Below are positions 19,244-26,288 of a stretch of 64,000 bases of DNA, in pieces; position 1 is the first letter of the stretch; every line of letters starts with the position of its first letter. The notes below the pieces were generated by a model, which was not told the origin of the DNA, ran no database searches, and was given only the letters and a program-made list of their open reading frames with translations. The position numbers and the translations under genes are program-made. The DNA is from Campylobacter sp. CCUG 57310 (GTDB lineage Bacteria; Campylobacterota; Campylobacteria; Campylobacterales; Campylobacteraceae): the NCBI RefSeq assembly GCF_013201975.1, contig NZ_CP053845.1, positions 434,001-498,000 of the forward strand, written 5' to 3'.

Positions 19244-20001
19244 GATTTTTCCTTTTTAAGTCCGATCAGGCTAGCTCCCATCGCTCCGCAAAATATCGCA
19301 TTTTCATCGGTAAAAACTTCTCTTTGCAAGTGATTTGCGAGCAAATTTTTAAAAAGACTTACCCTGCTAAGCCCGCCGCTTAAAAAGTAAATTTCACTCT
19401 CCAGCCTTTTGGTTAAGGAGGCTACCTTTTGAGCGGACGAATCAATGATACCGTAAGCGATTTGCGTTTTATCTACGCCGTTTGCCATTAGCGAGATTAT
19501 TTCTGATTCGGCAAATACGGTGCAAGTGGAGCTTAGTTTGATATTTAAATTTTTCTTTGCGGTGGAGTAAACCTCGTTTATATCAAGCCCGAGACGATTT
19601 GCCATAACTTCGATGAATTTGCCCGTTCCTGCAGAGCATTTATCATTCATTATAAAGTCTTCGGGCCTGTTTGCTACGATTTTGATAGCCTTTGTGTCTT
19701 GTCCGCCTACGTCGATTACCGTGCAATCTTTCGGGAATAAAAAATTCGCTCCCAATGCGTGACATAAAATTTCAGTCGTAGTAAAATTTGCGTATTTAAC
19801 GCTTACTCTGCCGTATCCGGTTGCGGTTATAAAGCTTGGGAAGTAGTTTTTCTCTTTTAAAATTTCATAAATTTCATCCGCTATTTTTACCCCGCTAAAT
19901 CCTGTAGGGCGCAAAAACAACTCTGTAAATTTTTGATAGTTTTTATTAAAAACAGCCACTTTTGTAGATGTTGAGCCGATGTCTATACCGATGAGATACA
20001 T
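19240..20001 (-). CDS. ATP-dependent activase of the BadF/BadG/HgdC (YjiL) family
   Basis: 253 residues with the ASKHA fold: phosphate loop IGIDIGSTSTKVAV, DVGGQDTKAI, NDKCSAGTGKF and LSGGLSR. Cys122 and Cys160 sit where HgdC-type activases use two cysteines per monomer to bridge a [4Fe-4S] cluster in the dimer. It would hydrolyse ATP to push single low-potential electrons into the downstream double-cubane reductase. First gene of the operon; its ATG is behind a modest AAGG site. Confidence 0.9.
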   Translation of the reverse strand: MYLIGIDIGSTSTKVAVFNKNYQKFTELFLRPTGFSGVKIADEIYEILKEKNYFPSFITATGYGRVSVKYANFTTTEILCHALGANFLFPKDCTVIDVGGQDTKAIKIVANRPEDFIMNDKCSAGTGKFIEVMANRLGLDINEVYSTAKKNLNIKLSSTCTVFAESEIISLMANGVDKTQIAYGIIDSSAQKVASLTKRLESEIYFLSGGLSRVSLFKNLLANHLQREVFTDENAIFCGAMGASLIGLKKEKS

Positions 20002-20043
20002 TGTGCGCCTTGCGTTTGTGTTTCTAGCCTTAGAACTTGCAAA

Positions 20044-20049
20044 ATTGTA
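20044..20049 (-). promoter_or_regulatory. Possible -10 element of the activase-reductase-importer operon
   Basis: TACAAT on the minus strand, 42 bases upstream of the activase start, in a 130-base gap bounded by a terminator hairpin. Only a moderate match. Confidence 0.35.
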
Positions 20050-20077
20050 ACAAAGTAACGATGTTTTGTCAAACGAT

Positions 20078-20109
20078 AAATTTAGGACATGAGCGCATAT
20101 CCTAAATTT
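20078..20109 (-). terminator. Hairpin terminator after the threonine synthase-like gene
   Basis: Perfect ten-pair inverted repeat (20078-20087 with 20100-20109, loop 12) 24 bases beyond the minus-strand stop. It suggests that the ridA/threonine synthase-like unit is transcribed separately from the activase operon that follows on the same strand. Confidence 0.6.
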
Positions 20110-20132
20110 TAAATTCGCTTAATCAATCAAGA

Positions 20133-21218
20133 TTAGTGTTCGCTTTTAACGCCTGCGCCGCAAAGCGAGATGATGCTGTCTCCTGCGATCTCGTGAGTTT
20201 TTACATACTCTTCATACGCAGCATATATCGCAGCAGTAGTATGCTCTACGTAAAATCCGCTTTTCGCCAGATGCTCTCTTGCAGGCAAAATCGCACTTTC
20301 GGGTATCGTTATCACTTCGCGCTTACCTGCGTATTTGCTAGCTAAAATTTCATACCCTCTCATCGGCTTTCCTATGGCTATGCCTTCAGCTTCGGTCGGC
20401 TTTACGACGATATCAAGCGGCTTATCTTTAGCGCCGAAAAATGGAGCGCAATTTTCGCTTTGTACGATAAAAATTTTAGGCAGCTTTTTTATAAGCCCCG
20501 CTTCAAAAAGCTCCGTAAGTGCAAGCTCGCAGCCGATTAGCAGCGTGCCGTTGCCAACAGGCAAGAAGAAGTTATCAGGCACACGTCCGAGCTGCTCGTA
20601 AATTTCATACACGTAAGTTTTAGTGCCTTGATAAAAGATCGGATTATATACGTGATTTGCGTAATAAATGCCTTCATCTCGAGCTTTTTTACGGCATGCG
20701 TCGGCCGTTTCGTCGCGAGTTCCGTCAAACACCGTTGCCGTAGCGCCAAAAGCTTTTATCATGTTTATCTTTTTTTCAGAAGTTCCTTTTGGGACGTAAA
20801 TTTCACACTCAATCCCTGCTCTAGCGCAATAGGCAGCAACCGAATTTCCGGCATTTCCGCTACTGTCTTGAAGGACTTTTTTAACTCCTATACTCTTACA
20901 AAGCCAGATAAGAAGTGCCGCTCCGCGATCTTTAAATGAAAGCGTAGGCATCGCATAATCCAGCTTAAAGTAAAGCTTATCATCGAATTTAACGCATGCC
21001 GTCATGCCCTCGCCAAGCGTGATCTGCTTCCAAATTTCATTTTGAAGCGGCATAAATTTGCGGTAGCGAAATAGGCTAAATTCGCCCTTATCCACAAGAT
21101 CAAGCGAGAATTTAGGCGGAGTAAATTTAAGCTCGTAAAGCCCACCGCACTTGCACTCAAAGTTTAAATTTTCAAGCGAAGCCTCGCTGCCGCAACTTGT
21201 GCATTTGAAATTTGCCAT
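20133..21218 (-). CDS. Threonine synthase-like PLP-dependent enzyme with zinc ribbon
   Basis: 361 residues of PLP fold type II. A zinc ribbon at the N-terminus (Cys6, Cys9, Cys22, Cys24) precedes the PLP lysine in PTLSFKDRGA (Lys96); SSGNAGNSVAAY is the phosphate/substrate loop, and a glycine-rich PLP-phosphate loop is LPVGNGTLLIG. This short form is the archaeal/Bacillus-type threonine synthase group (phosphohomoserine to threonine), which also includes cysteate synthase and diaminopropionate lyase relatives. Because Campylobacter normally carries the longer threonine synthase elsewhere, the true reaction is open. ridA lies just upstream on the same strand. Confidence 0.75.
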   Translation of the reverse strand: MANFKCTSCGSEASLENLNFECKCGGLYELKFTPPKFSLDLVDKGEFSLFRYRKFMPLQNEIWKQITLGEGMTACVKFDDKLYFKLDYAMPTLSFKDRGAALLIWLCKSIGVKKVLQDSSGNAGNSVAAYCARAGIECEIYVPKGTSEKKINMIKAFGATATVFDGTRDETADACRKKARDEGIYYANHVYNPIFYQGTKTYVYEIYEQLGRVPDNFFLPVGNGTLLIGCELALTELFEAGLIKKLPKIFIVQSENCAPFFGAKDKPLDIVVKPTEAEGIAIGKPMRGYEILASKYAGKREVITIPESAILPAREHLAKSGFYVEHTTAAIYAAYEEYVKTHEIAGDSIISLCGAGVKSEH

Positions 21219-21249
21219 TTTTATTCCTTATAAATTTGATATTTTAGGT

Positions 21250-21627
21250 CTAAATCATCGCCACTTGAGCTTCTATTTCAACCAAGCAGCCAAAATGAAG
21301 TGCCGAGGTAGGCACGACTACACGCGCAGGTTTATGCTCGCCAAAAAACTTCGCATACTCATCGTCTATATCGTCCCAAAACGCTATATCGGGCGTATAA
21401 ACTCTGCACATTATCACGTTTTCTTTTTTGGCTCCGGCTTCGGTTAAAACCGTCTGTAAATTTGCAAGCGCCTGCCTAGCATGTTCTCTAGCGCCGCCTT
21501 TTGGAAGCTTCATGGTTGCTGTGTCGATGCTAAGCTGACCTGAGACGTAAAGTATGCCGTTATGCTCGATAGCGGGGGTATAGTGAGCCTTTCTGTTTTT
21601 TGAACTTTGAGTCTGGATCTTTTTCAA
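21250..21627 (-). CDS. RidA/YjgF family imine deaminase
   Basis: RidA proteins hydrolyse reactive enamine/imine intermediates released by PLP-dependent dehydratases. I choose the TTG at 21625-21627 because AAAGGAG lies just upstream; this gives 125 residues, the family length, whereas the first possible TTG at 21654 lacks a site and sits across it. NGILYVSGQLSID, the arginine in KPARVVVPT and the C-terminal GCLVEIEAQVA are family blocks. Its place directly before a PLP enzyme supports a role in cleaning up that enzyme's by-products. Confidence 0.88.
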   Translation of the reverse strand: MKKIQTQSSKNRKAHYTPAIEHNGILYVSGQLSIDTATMKLPKGGAREHARQALANLQTVLTEAGAKKENVIMCRVYTPDIAFWDDIDDEYAKFFGEHKPARVVVPTSALHFGCLVEIEAQVAMI

Positions 21628-21706
21628 ATTTGCTCCTTTGATGAAAATTATCAAAATTTACAACCTTTTTTATAAATTCTATGTAAAATTTGGCTTGATA
21701 TACAAA

Positions 21707-21729
21707 TTTGATTTAACCTTAAAATCAAA
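21707..21729. promoter_or_regulatory. Inverted repeat upstream of ccoI
   Basis: Perfect eight-base arms TTTGATTT and AAATCAAA at 21707-21714 and 21722-21729, seven-base spacer, ending ten bases before the ccoI -10 element. Its position over the -35 region suits a transcription factor. The spacing does not fit a standard FNR box. Confidence 0.35.
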
Positions 21730-21739
21730 ACATTAGCTG

Positions 21740-21745
21740 TATAAT
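21740..21745 (+). promoter_or_regulatory. Probable -10 element of ccoI-ccoS
   Basis: TATAAT in GCTGTATAATTTAC, 34 bases upstream of the ccoI ATG. Confidence 0.5.
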
Positions 21746-21779
21746 TTACAAATCTAAATTTGAAAGAAAAATGTAACTC

Positions 21780-24164
21780 ATGAGTAAAACCAAGTGCGCG
21801 CATTGTCATCGGAGCTTTGAAGATAGCGTTATGATCGAATCCAGCGGCAACAAATTTTGTTGTAACGGCTGTAAAAGCGTATTTGAAATTCTTTCTTCCA
21901 GCGGACTGAGTGAGTTTTACGATCGTCTTGGTAAAAATGTCTTAAGTCCCGTTAAGTCTAGCGTTCAAAAAGATGAAAATTTAGAATTGGCTTATCAAAA
22001 TTATGTAAAAAACGAGAATGGATTTAGCAAAATTTCACTCGTGATAGACGGCATTCACTGCGCAGCTTGTATCTGGCTAAACGAAAAAGTTTTATTTAAC
22101 GCCAAGGGAATTTTAGAAGCTAATATAAATTCGTTAAATAATAAAGCCACTATCGTTTGGGATGAGAGTGAGACGAATTTGTCCGAAATTTTAAGACTTA
22201 TAAGATCTATCGGATATGACGCTTATGCTTACGATCCAAGCCGTGAAGAGGAGTATATAACCAATAAAAGGCGAGAATTTTACGCAAAGCTTTTGGTGGG
22301 GATTTTTGCCACTATGAACATAATGTGGCTAAGCGTTGCAAAATACGGCGGTTATTTTACGGGCATAAGAGATGACGTAAAGGCCGTTTTAAGCTTTGCG
22401 GAGTTTGTTTTAGCTACTCCGGTGCTTTTTTATACGGGAAGCGGGTTTTTTAAAGGTGCGCTTGCAGCGATTAAAAACAGAAGACAAAATATGGATTTGC
22501 TTATCGTTTCAGGCGCGCTTTTGGCTTATATATTTTCGATATATGCGATGTTTTCAAGGAGTGGCGAGGTTTATTTTGATTCGGTCGCGATGATAATTAC
22601 TTTCGTATTTATCGGCAAGTACCTAGAAGTCTTAAGCAAAAAGCGAGCAGGAGATACTCTTGATAGCCTAAATTCGATGGTGTCAAGCAAGGTTAGCGTA
22701 AAGACGGAGGGTAAAACCTTGCTTAAAGATGTAAGCGAAGTGCAAATAGGCGATATAATCGTGCTTAGAGCGGGCGAGCGCGCACTTATAGACGGTGTGG
22801 TAACTAGCGGCTCTGCTAGTTTTGATTATTCAAGTCTTACGGGCGAAAGCTCGGCGGTTTTTAAAGAAAAAAACGATCCTTTAAACAGCGGCTCCATATG
22901 TCTTGACGGGCTTATCGAGTATGAAGCAAGCGCTAAATTTAGCGACTCGACTCTTAGCAAGATCATTCATCTGCTTGAAAAGGCGATAACCAAAAAGCCT
23001 CACATAGAAAAGCTTGCTAATGAAATTTCAAGCAAATTTTCAAGCGTTATTATGGTTTTAAGTGCATTTACGTTTTGTTTTTGGCTTTGGCATACGGGCT
23101 CTTTTGAAGCGGCTTTGATCGTAGGAATTTCAGTCGTAGTCATTGCTTGTCCTTGCGCGCTTGGACTTGCAACTCCCGTTAGTACGCTTGTGGGGCTTGG
23201 AGTTGGGTTTAAAAAGGGCGTGATATTTAAAGAGGCTAAGGTGCTTGAAAGCCTAGCAAAATGCGACATGATAGTGTTTGATAAAACAGGAACCATAACT
23301 ACTGGCAAGATGGCGGTGGATAAATTTGAGAGTTTTAGCAAGTATGATATAAATTTGCTCTACTCTCTTGCAAAAAGCTCTTCTCATCCTGTAAGCGTAG
23401 CCGTTAGCGAGTATTTGAAGGCGGAATTTGACTCTTTTGAAATTTATGATTTGCAAAATTTTAAAAACATCGAGGCAAAAGGCGTTAGCGCTAAATTTAA
23501 CGGAAGTGAAATTTATGCGGGCAGTGAGCGATTTATGCTGGAGCTTGGGATAAATTTGGCTAAAGAGAGCAGGGGGACTAATTATTATTTTGCCATTGAT
23601 GGTCAAATAGCGGCGAAATTTGAACTAAGCGATAATATAAGAAGCGGCGCAAAGGAGTGCTTTGATGCCTTAAGACAGGCTAAATTTAGGATCGTAATGC
23701 TAACGGGAGATAATGAATTTGCGGCTCAAAAAGTGGCTAATGAGCTTGGTATAAAGGAATTTAAAGCAAACTGCTTGCCTATGGATAAGGCTAACTTCAT
23801 AGAGAATTTAACCCAAAGCGGAAAAAAGGTCGTGATGGTCGGAGACGGGATAAACGACGCGCTTGCGCTAAGTTACGCTAATGTCGCTATCTGCCTTGGA
23901 AGCGGGGCTGATGTGAGCTTGCAAAGAAGCGATGCAGTGCTTATGAAAGATGATTTAAATTTGCTAAAAGAGGCGATTTGGCTTGCCAAGAGAACCTTTA
24001 GGGCGATAAATCAAAATTTGGCTTTTTCGCTTGTTTATAACGCGCTAACTATCCCGCTTGCTATGGCTGGGTATGTTTCGCCCGTGGTTGCGGCGGTTTC
24101 AATGTCGTTAAGCTCGGTCGTGGTGGTGCTAAATTCAATGCGTATTAGGCAAAATTCGAAGTAA
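21780..24164 (+). CDS. ccoI: CcoI-type copper-translocating P-type ATPase
   Basis: 794 residues. The N-terminal four-cysteine module CAHCHRSF...CCNGC marks the CcoI/FixI group. An HMA domain with IHCAACIW follows, then eight membrane helices with the CPCALG ion-site motif, the phosphorylation site DKTGTIT, the SSSHPVS segment and GDGINDALAL. These pumps move copper outward across the inner membrane so that it can be inserted into cbb3-type cytochrome oxidase. ccoS follows 11 bases later, supporting the oxidase role over simple copper resistance. Order ccoI-ccoS-cytochrome c matches C. jejuni Cj1155c-Cj1153 as I recall. Confidence 0.93.
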   Translation: MSKTKCAHCHRSFEDSVMIESSGNKFCCNGCKSVFEILSSSGLSEFYDRLGKNVLSPVKSSVQKDENLELAYQNYVKNENGFSKISLVIDGIHCAACIWLNEKVLFNAKGILEANINSLNNKATIVWDESETNLSEILRLIRSIGYDAYAYDPSREEEYITNKRREFYAKLLVGIFATMNIMWLSVAKYGGYFTGIRDDVKAVLSFAEFVLATPVLFYTGSGFFKGALAAIKNRRQNMDLLIVSGALLAYIFSIYAMFSRSGEVYFDSVAMIITFVFIGKYLEVLSKKRAGDTLDSLNSMVSSKVSVKTEGKTLLKDVSEVQIGDIIVLRAGERALIDGVVTSGSASFDYSSLTGESSAVFKEKNDPLNSGSICLDGLIEYEASAKFSDSTLSKIIHLLEKAITKKPHIEKLANEISSKFSSVIMVLSAFTFCFWLWHTGSFEAALIVGISVVVIACPCALGLATPVSTLVGLGVGFKKGVIFKEAKVLESLAKCDMIVFDKTGTITTGKMAVDKFESFSKYDINLLYSLAKSSSHPVSVAVSEYLKAEFDSFEIYDLQNFKNIEAKGVSAKFNGSEIYAGSERFMLELGINLAKESRGTNYYFAIDGQIAAKFELSDNIRSGAKECFDALRQAKFRIVMLTGDNEFAAQKVANELGIKEFKANCLPMDKANFIENLTQSGKKVVMVGDGINDALALSYANVAICLGSGADVSLQRSDAVLMKDDLNLLKEAIWLAKRTFRAINQNLAFSLVYNALTIPLAMAGYVSPVVAAVSMSLSSVVVVLNSMRIRQNSK

Positions 24165-24175
24165 ATGAGTGTAGA

Positions 24176-24397
24176 ATGGATATAAGTATAATAGCTTTGA
24201 TGATAGGCGTTTCGACTCTGCTTGGAGCTTTTGGGCTCTTTGCTTTGCTTTGGGGGCTTAAGACTAGGCAGTTTGAAGACTATCGTAAATTTTTAGACGG
24301 AACAAAATATGACGGCGAAGATGCGCTAAATGACGCTTATAAAATGGAGTTAAAACAAAAAGAGGCGACCAAAAAAGGTTATAGGCCGCCTGATTGA
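24176..24397 (+). CDS. ccoS: cbb3-type cytochrome oxidase assembly protein CcoS
   Basis: 73 residues: a single N-terminal membrane helix (about 3-27) followed by a charged tail containing KTRQFEDYRKFLDG, typical of CcoS. The protein is needed for cofactor insertion into cbb3 oxidase, and pairing with ccoI is conserved. It ends four bases before the convergent cytochrome c gene. Confidence 0.88.
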   Translation: MDISIIALMIGVSTLLGAFGLFALLWGLKTRQFEDYRKFLDGTKYDGEDALNDAYKMELKQKEATKKGYRPPD

Positions 24398-24401
24398 TGG
24401 A

Positions 24402-24704
24402 TTATTTTAAAGTTTCTATGAAGTCGTTAACCGCTTTTAGATCATCCGCGCTTAAGCTTCTAACCTGAGTTTTCATAACAGCACCCATACCGTAAGTATT
24501 GTTTGTGCCTTCTTTATAGCCTTCAAGCGCTTTTAAACGATCCTCTTTAGATACCGAAACAAGTGGCGGAACTTTGTTCGCATACTTTTTTTCGGCAGAT
24601 TGACCATGACAGGCTACGCATTTTTTATAAATTTCAGCCCCGTCAGCTGCGTATAGAGATGAGCCTAGTAAGCAGGCAGCCGCCAAAATATATACTTTTT
24701 TCAT
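24402..24704 (-). CDS. Periplasmic monohaem cytochrome c (c553-like), paralogue 1
   Basis: 100 residues: Sec signal MKKVYILAAACLLGSSLYA, then haem attachment CVACH (Cys29, Cys32, His33) and a probable axial methionine in YGMGAVMKT. Small class I cytochromes of this type carry electrons from the bc1 complex to cbb3 oxidase or peroxidases in Campylobacter. First of three tandem paralogues that share the DGAEIYKKC-type start and the KALEGYKEGT block. It has its own TATAAT at 24737-24742. Confidence 0.9.
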   Translation of the reverse strand: MKKVYILAAACLLGSSLYAADGAEIYKKCVACHGQSAEKKYANKVPPLVSVSKEDRLKALEGYKEGTNNTYGMGAVMKTQVRSLSADDLKAVNDFIETLK

Positions 24705-24736
24705 TTTGTATCCTTATTTGATAAAAATCGGAGCTT

Positions 24737-24742
24737 ATTATA
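24737..24742 (-). promoter_or_regulatory. Probable -10 element of cytochrome c paralogue 1
   Basis: TATAAT on the minus strand, 33 bases upstream of the ATG; a TAAGGA ribosome site lies between. Confidence 0.5.
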
Positions 24743-24909
24743 TTCTTAATTTTCTTAAAGTAAGTTGCAAAAAGAAACTAAAATGTTATATGAAATTTGT
24801 ATTTAAAATTTTATAAATTTATATGTAAATAAGTGTTTTATTTTTGATCCCGTAGAGTCTTTAAAAGCTGAATTTGCTGTGCTTTTAATGATTATATAAT
24901 GCTTGAAAT

Positions 24910-25221
24910 TTATTTTGAATCTTTCAAAGACTCTATAAAATCATTTACCGCAATTAACTCTTCCATGCTTAGGTGTTTCACCTGATCGCTCATCGCACTA
25001 CCCATTCCATATTTGCTTTGAGTGCCGTATTTGTAGCCCTCAAGAGCTTTTAAGCGTCTTTCTTTGGATATTTTGATGATAGGCGAGGCTTTGTAGTGGT
25101 ATTTTAAATCGCCTTTTTCTCCGTGACAACCGGTGCATTGTTTATAAATTTCAGCTCCGTCTGCAGCGTATAAAGAAGAGCTAAGCGTTAAAATTACGGC
25201 AAAAGTAGATGATTTTTTCAT
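24910..25221 (-). CDS. Periplasmic monohaem cytochrome c (c553-like), paralogue 2
   Basis: 103 residues with a signal peptide ending SLYA and haem motif CTGCH. KALEGYKYGTQSKYGMGSAMSDQ aligns with the same block of paralogue 1, so these two are the closest pair. The loop after the haem is shifted towards lysine and tyrosine (GEKGDLKYHYKASP), hinting at a different partner. Own -10 at 25255-25260 and a 205-base gap to paralogue 1. Confidence 0.88.
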   Translation of the reverse strand: MKKSSTFAVILTLSSSLYAADGAEIYKQCTGCHGEKGDLKYHYKASPIIKISKERRLKALEGYKYGTQSKYGMGSAMSDQVKHLSMEELIAVNDFIESLKDSK

Positions 25222-25254
25222 TAAAAATGTCCTTGCTTTAAATTTTAAGAGTTT

Positions 25255-25260
25255 ATTATA
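25255..25260 (-). promoter_or_regulatory. Probable -10 element of cytochrome c paralogue 2
   Basis: TATAAT on the minus strand, 34 bases upstream of the ATG, followed by an AAGGA ribosome site. Spacing is nearly the same as in the two sister genes. Confidence 0.5.
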
Positions 25261-25315
25261 GGTTGATTTTGTAAATCTAAAAATAAAAAAGAAATGAAAA
25301 TATAATTATAATAAA

Positions 25316-25339
25316 GAGAAAAAGGCGGAAAATCCGCCT
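25316..25339 (-). terminator. Rho-independent terminator after cytochrome c paralogue 3
   Basis: Perfect GGCGGA/TCCGCC stem (25324-25329 with 25333-25338, three-base loop) followed on the minus strand by a run of T. It lies five bases after the stop and is the clearest intrinsic terminator in the window. It insulates paralogue 3 from the two downstream paralogues. Confidence 0.88.
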
Positions 25340-25343
25340 ATGA

Positions 25344-25652
25344 TTATTTTTTTAGAGTTGTTATATACTCTGAAACAGCTTCCATGTCAGCTTCGCTCAT
25401 TGGAGCTACAATAGGTTTCATCATAGCTGCTGAGTTAAATTTGTTTAACGTGCCTGCTTTATAAGCTTTAAGAGCTTCTACCATCTCTTCTTTTGAAAAA
25501 GTAGTAAGGGCGGGAACTTTGTTGAGGAAAGATTTCTCAGCTTTGGGGCCGTGACAGGCAACACATTTTTTGTAAAGCGTAGCGCCGTCGGCAGCAAAGA
25601 GGCTTGAAGCAAGAAGCGCTGTAGCACCTGAAACGATAAGTAATTTTTTCAT
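25344..25652 (-). CDS. Periplasmic monohaem cytochrome c (c553-like), paralogue 3
   Basis: 102 residues: signal peptide ending SLFA, haem site CVACH, and a methionine-rich axial region (FNSAAMMKPIVAPM) that differs from the YGMG form of the other two. It shares DGATLYKKCVACHGPKAEKS with paralogue 1. Its place next to gmhB matches the single cytochrome (Cj1153) at this site in C. jejuni, so it is probably the ancestral copy. Strong AAGGGGA ribosome site. Confidence 0.9.
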   Translation of the reverse strand: MKKLLIVSGATALLASSLFAADGATLYKKCVACHGPKAEKSFLNKVPALTTFSKEEMVEALKAYKAGTLNKFNSAAMMKPIVAPMSEADMEAVSEYITTLKK

Positions 25653-25681
25653 TTTGTCCCCTTTAGTAAAATATCGGGCGC

Positions 25682-25687
25682 ATTATA
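25682..25687 (-). promoter_or_regulatory. Probable -10 element of cytochrome c paralogue 3
   Basis: TATAAT on the minus strand within TATATTATAATGCG, 30 bases upstream of the ATG. Confidence 0.5.
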
Positions 25688-25759
25688 ATATAAAAAAATT
25701 AATGTTAATATATATTTTGTAAATGTTTACCACTCTTCTTAAATTTTAGCAATTTTAAG

Positions 25760-25765
25760 TATAAT
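25760..25765 (+). promoter_or_regulatory. -10 element lying directly on the gmhB start
   Basis: AAGTATAATTTAACGC contains TATAAT ending only seven bases before the gmhB ATG at 25773. A transcript starting at the usual distance would begin at or within a base or two of the ATG, so the mRNA may be leaderless. Confidence 0.5.
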
Positions 25766-25772
25766 TTAACGC

Positions 25773-26288
25773 ATGAATGATTGTAAAATCCAAAAAGCCA
25801 TATTTTTAGATCGCGACGGCGTTATAAACGAGGATTTCGGCTATGTTTACGAGATTGAAAATTTTATCTTTAAGGATGGAATTTTTAAAGCGGTTCAAGG
25901 CTTCATAAGTAAAGGCTTTATAGTTGTTGTCGTTACAAACCAATCCGGAATCGGCAGGGGATATTATACCCTTGAACAGTTTGGCAAGCTTAGCGAATTT
26001 ATGCTTGGCGAGTTTCAAAAAAACGGCATTAAGATAGCTAAAATTTGCTTTTGTCCTCATGCTCCGGAGGTTAATTGCGAGTGCAGAAAGCCAAAGCCAA
26101 AGATGATAATTGACGCAGCCGGCGAGCTTAATATCGATCTATCAAAATCCATCATGATAGGCGATAAACATAGCGATATAAAGGCCGGAGAAAGTGCGGG
26201 AGTGGGACTAAATTTCTTGCTTGACGGGAAGAAATTTAAAAGCGTAGAAGATGTTTTTGAAAGTTTAAAAGAGGAAAATTTGATATGA
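25773..26288 (+). CDS. gmhB: D-glycero-D-manno-heptose 1,7-bisphosphate phosphatase
   Basis: HAD-superfamily phosphatase of ADP-heptose synthesis that removes the 7-phosphate. The nucleophile motif is LDRDGVINED (about 11-20), motif II TNQSG, the zinc-binding loop CFCPHAPEVNCECRKPKP, and motif III/IV MIGDKHSDI. 171 residues, normal. No Shine-Dalgarno sequence is visible before the ATG and a TATAAT box almost touches it. Its stop overlaps the hldD start. Confidence 0.93.
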   Translation: MNDCKIQKAIFLDRDGVINEDFGYVYEIENFIFKDGIFKAVQGFISKGFIVVVVTNQSGIGRGYYTLEQFGKLSEFMLGEFQKNGIKIAKICFCPHAPEVNCECRKPKPKMIIDAAGELNIDLSKSIMIGDKHSDIKAGESAGVGLNFLLDGKKFKSVEDVFESLKEENLI

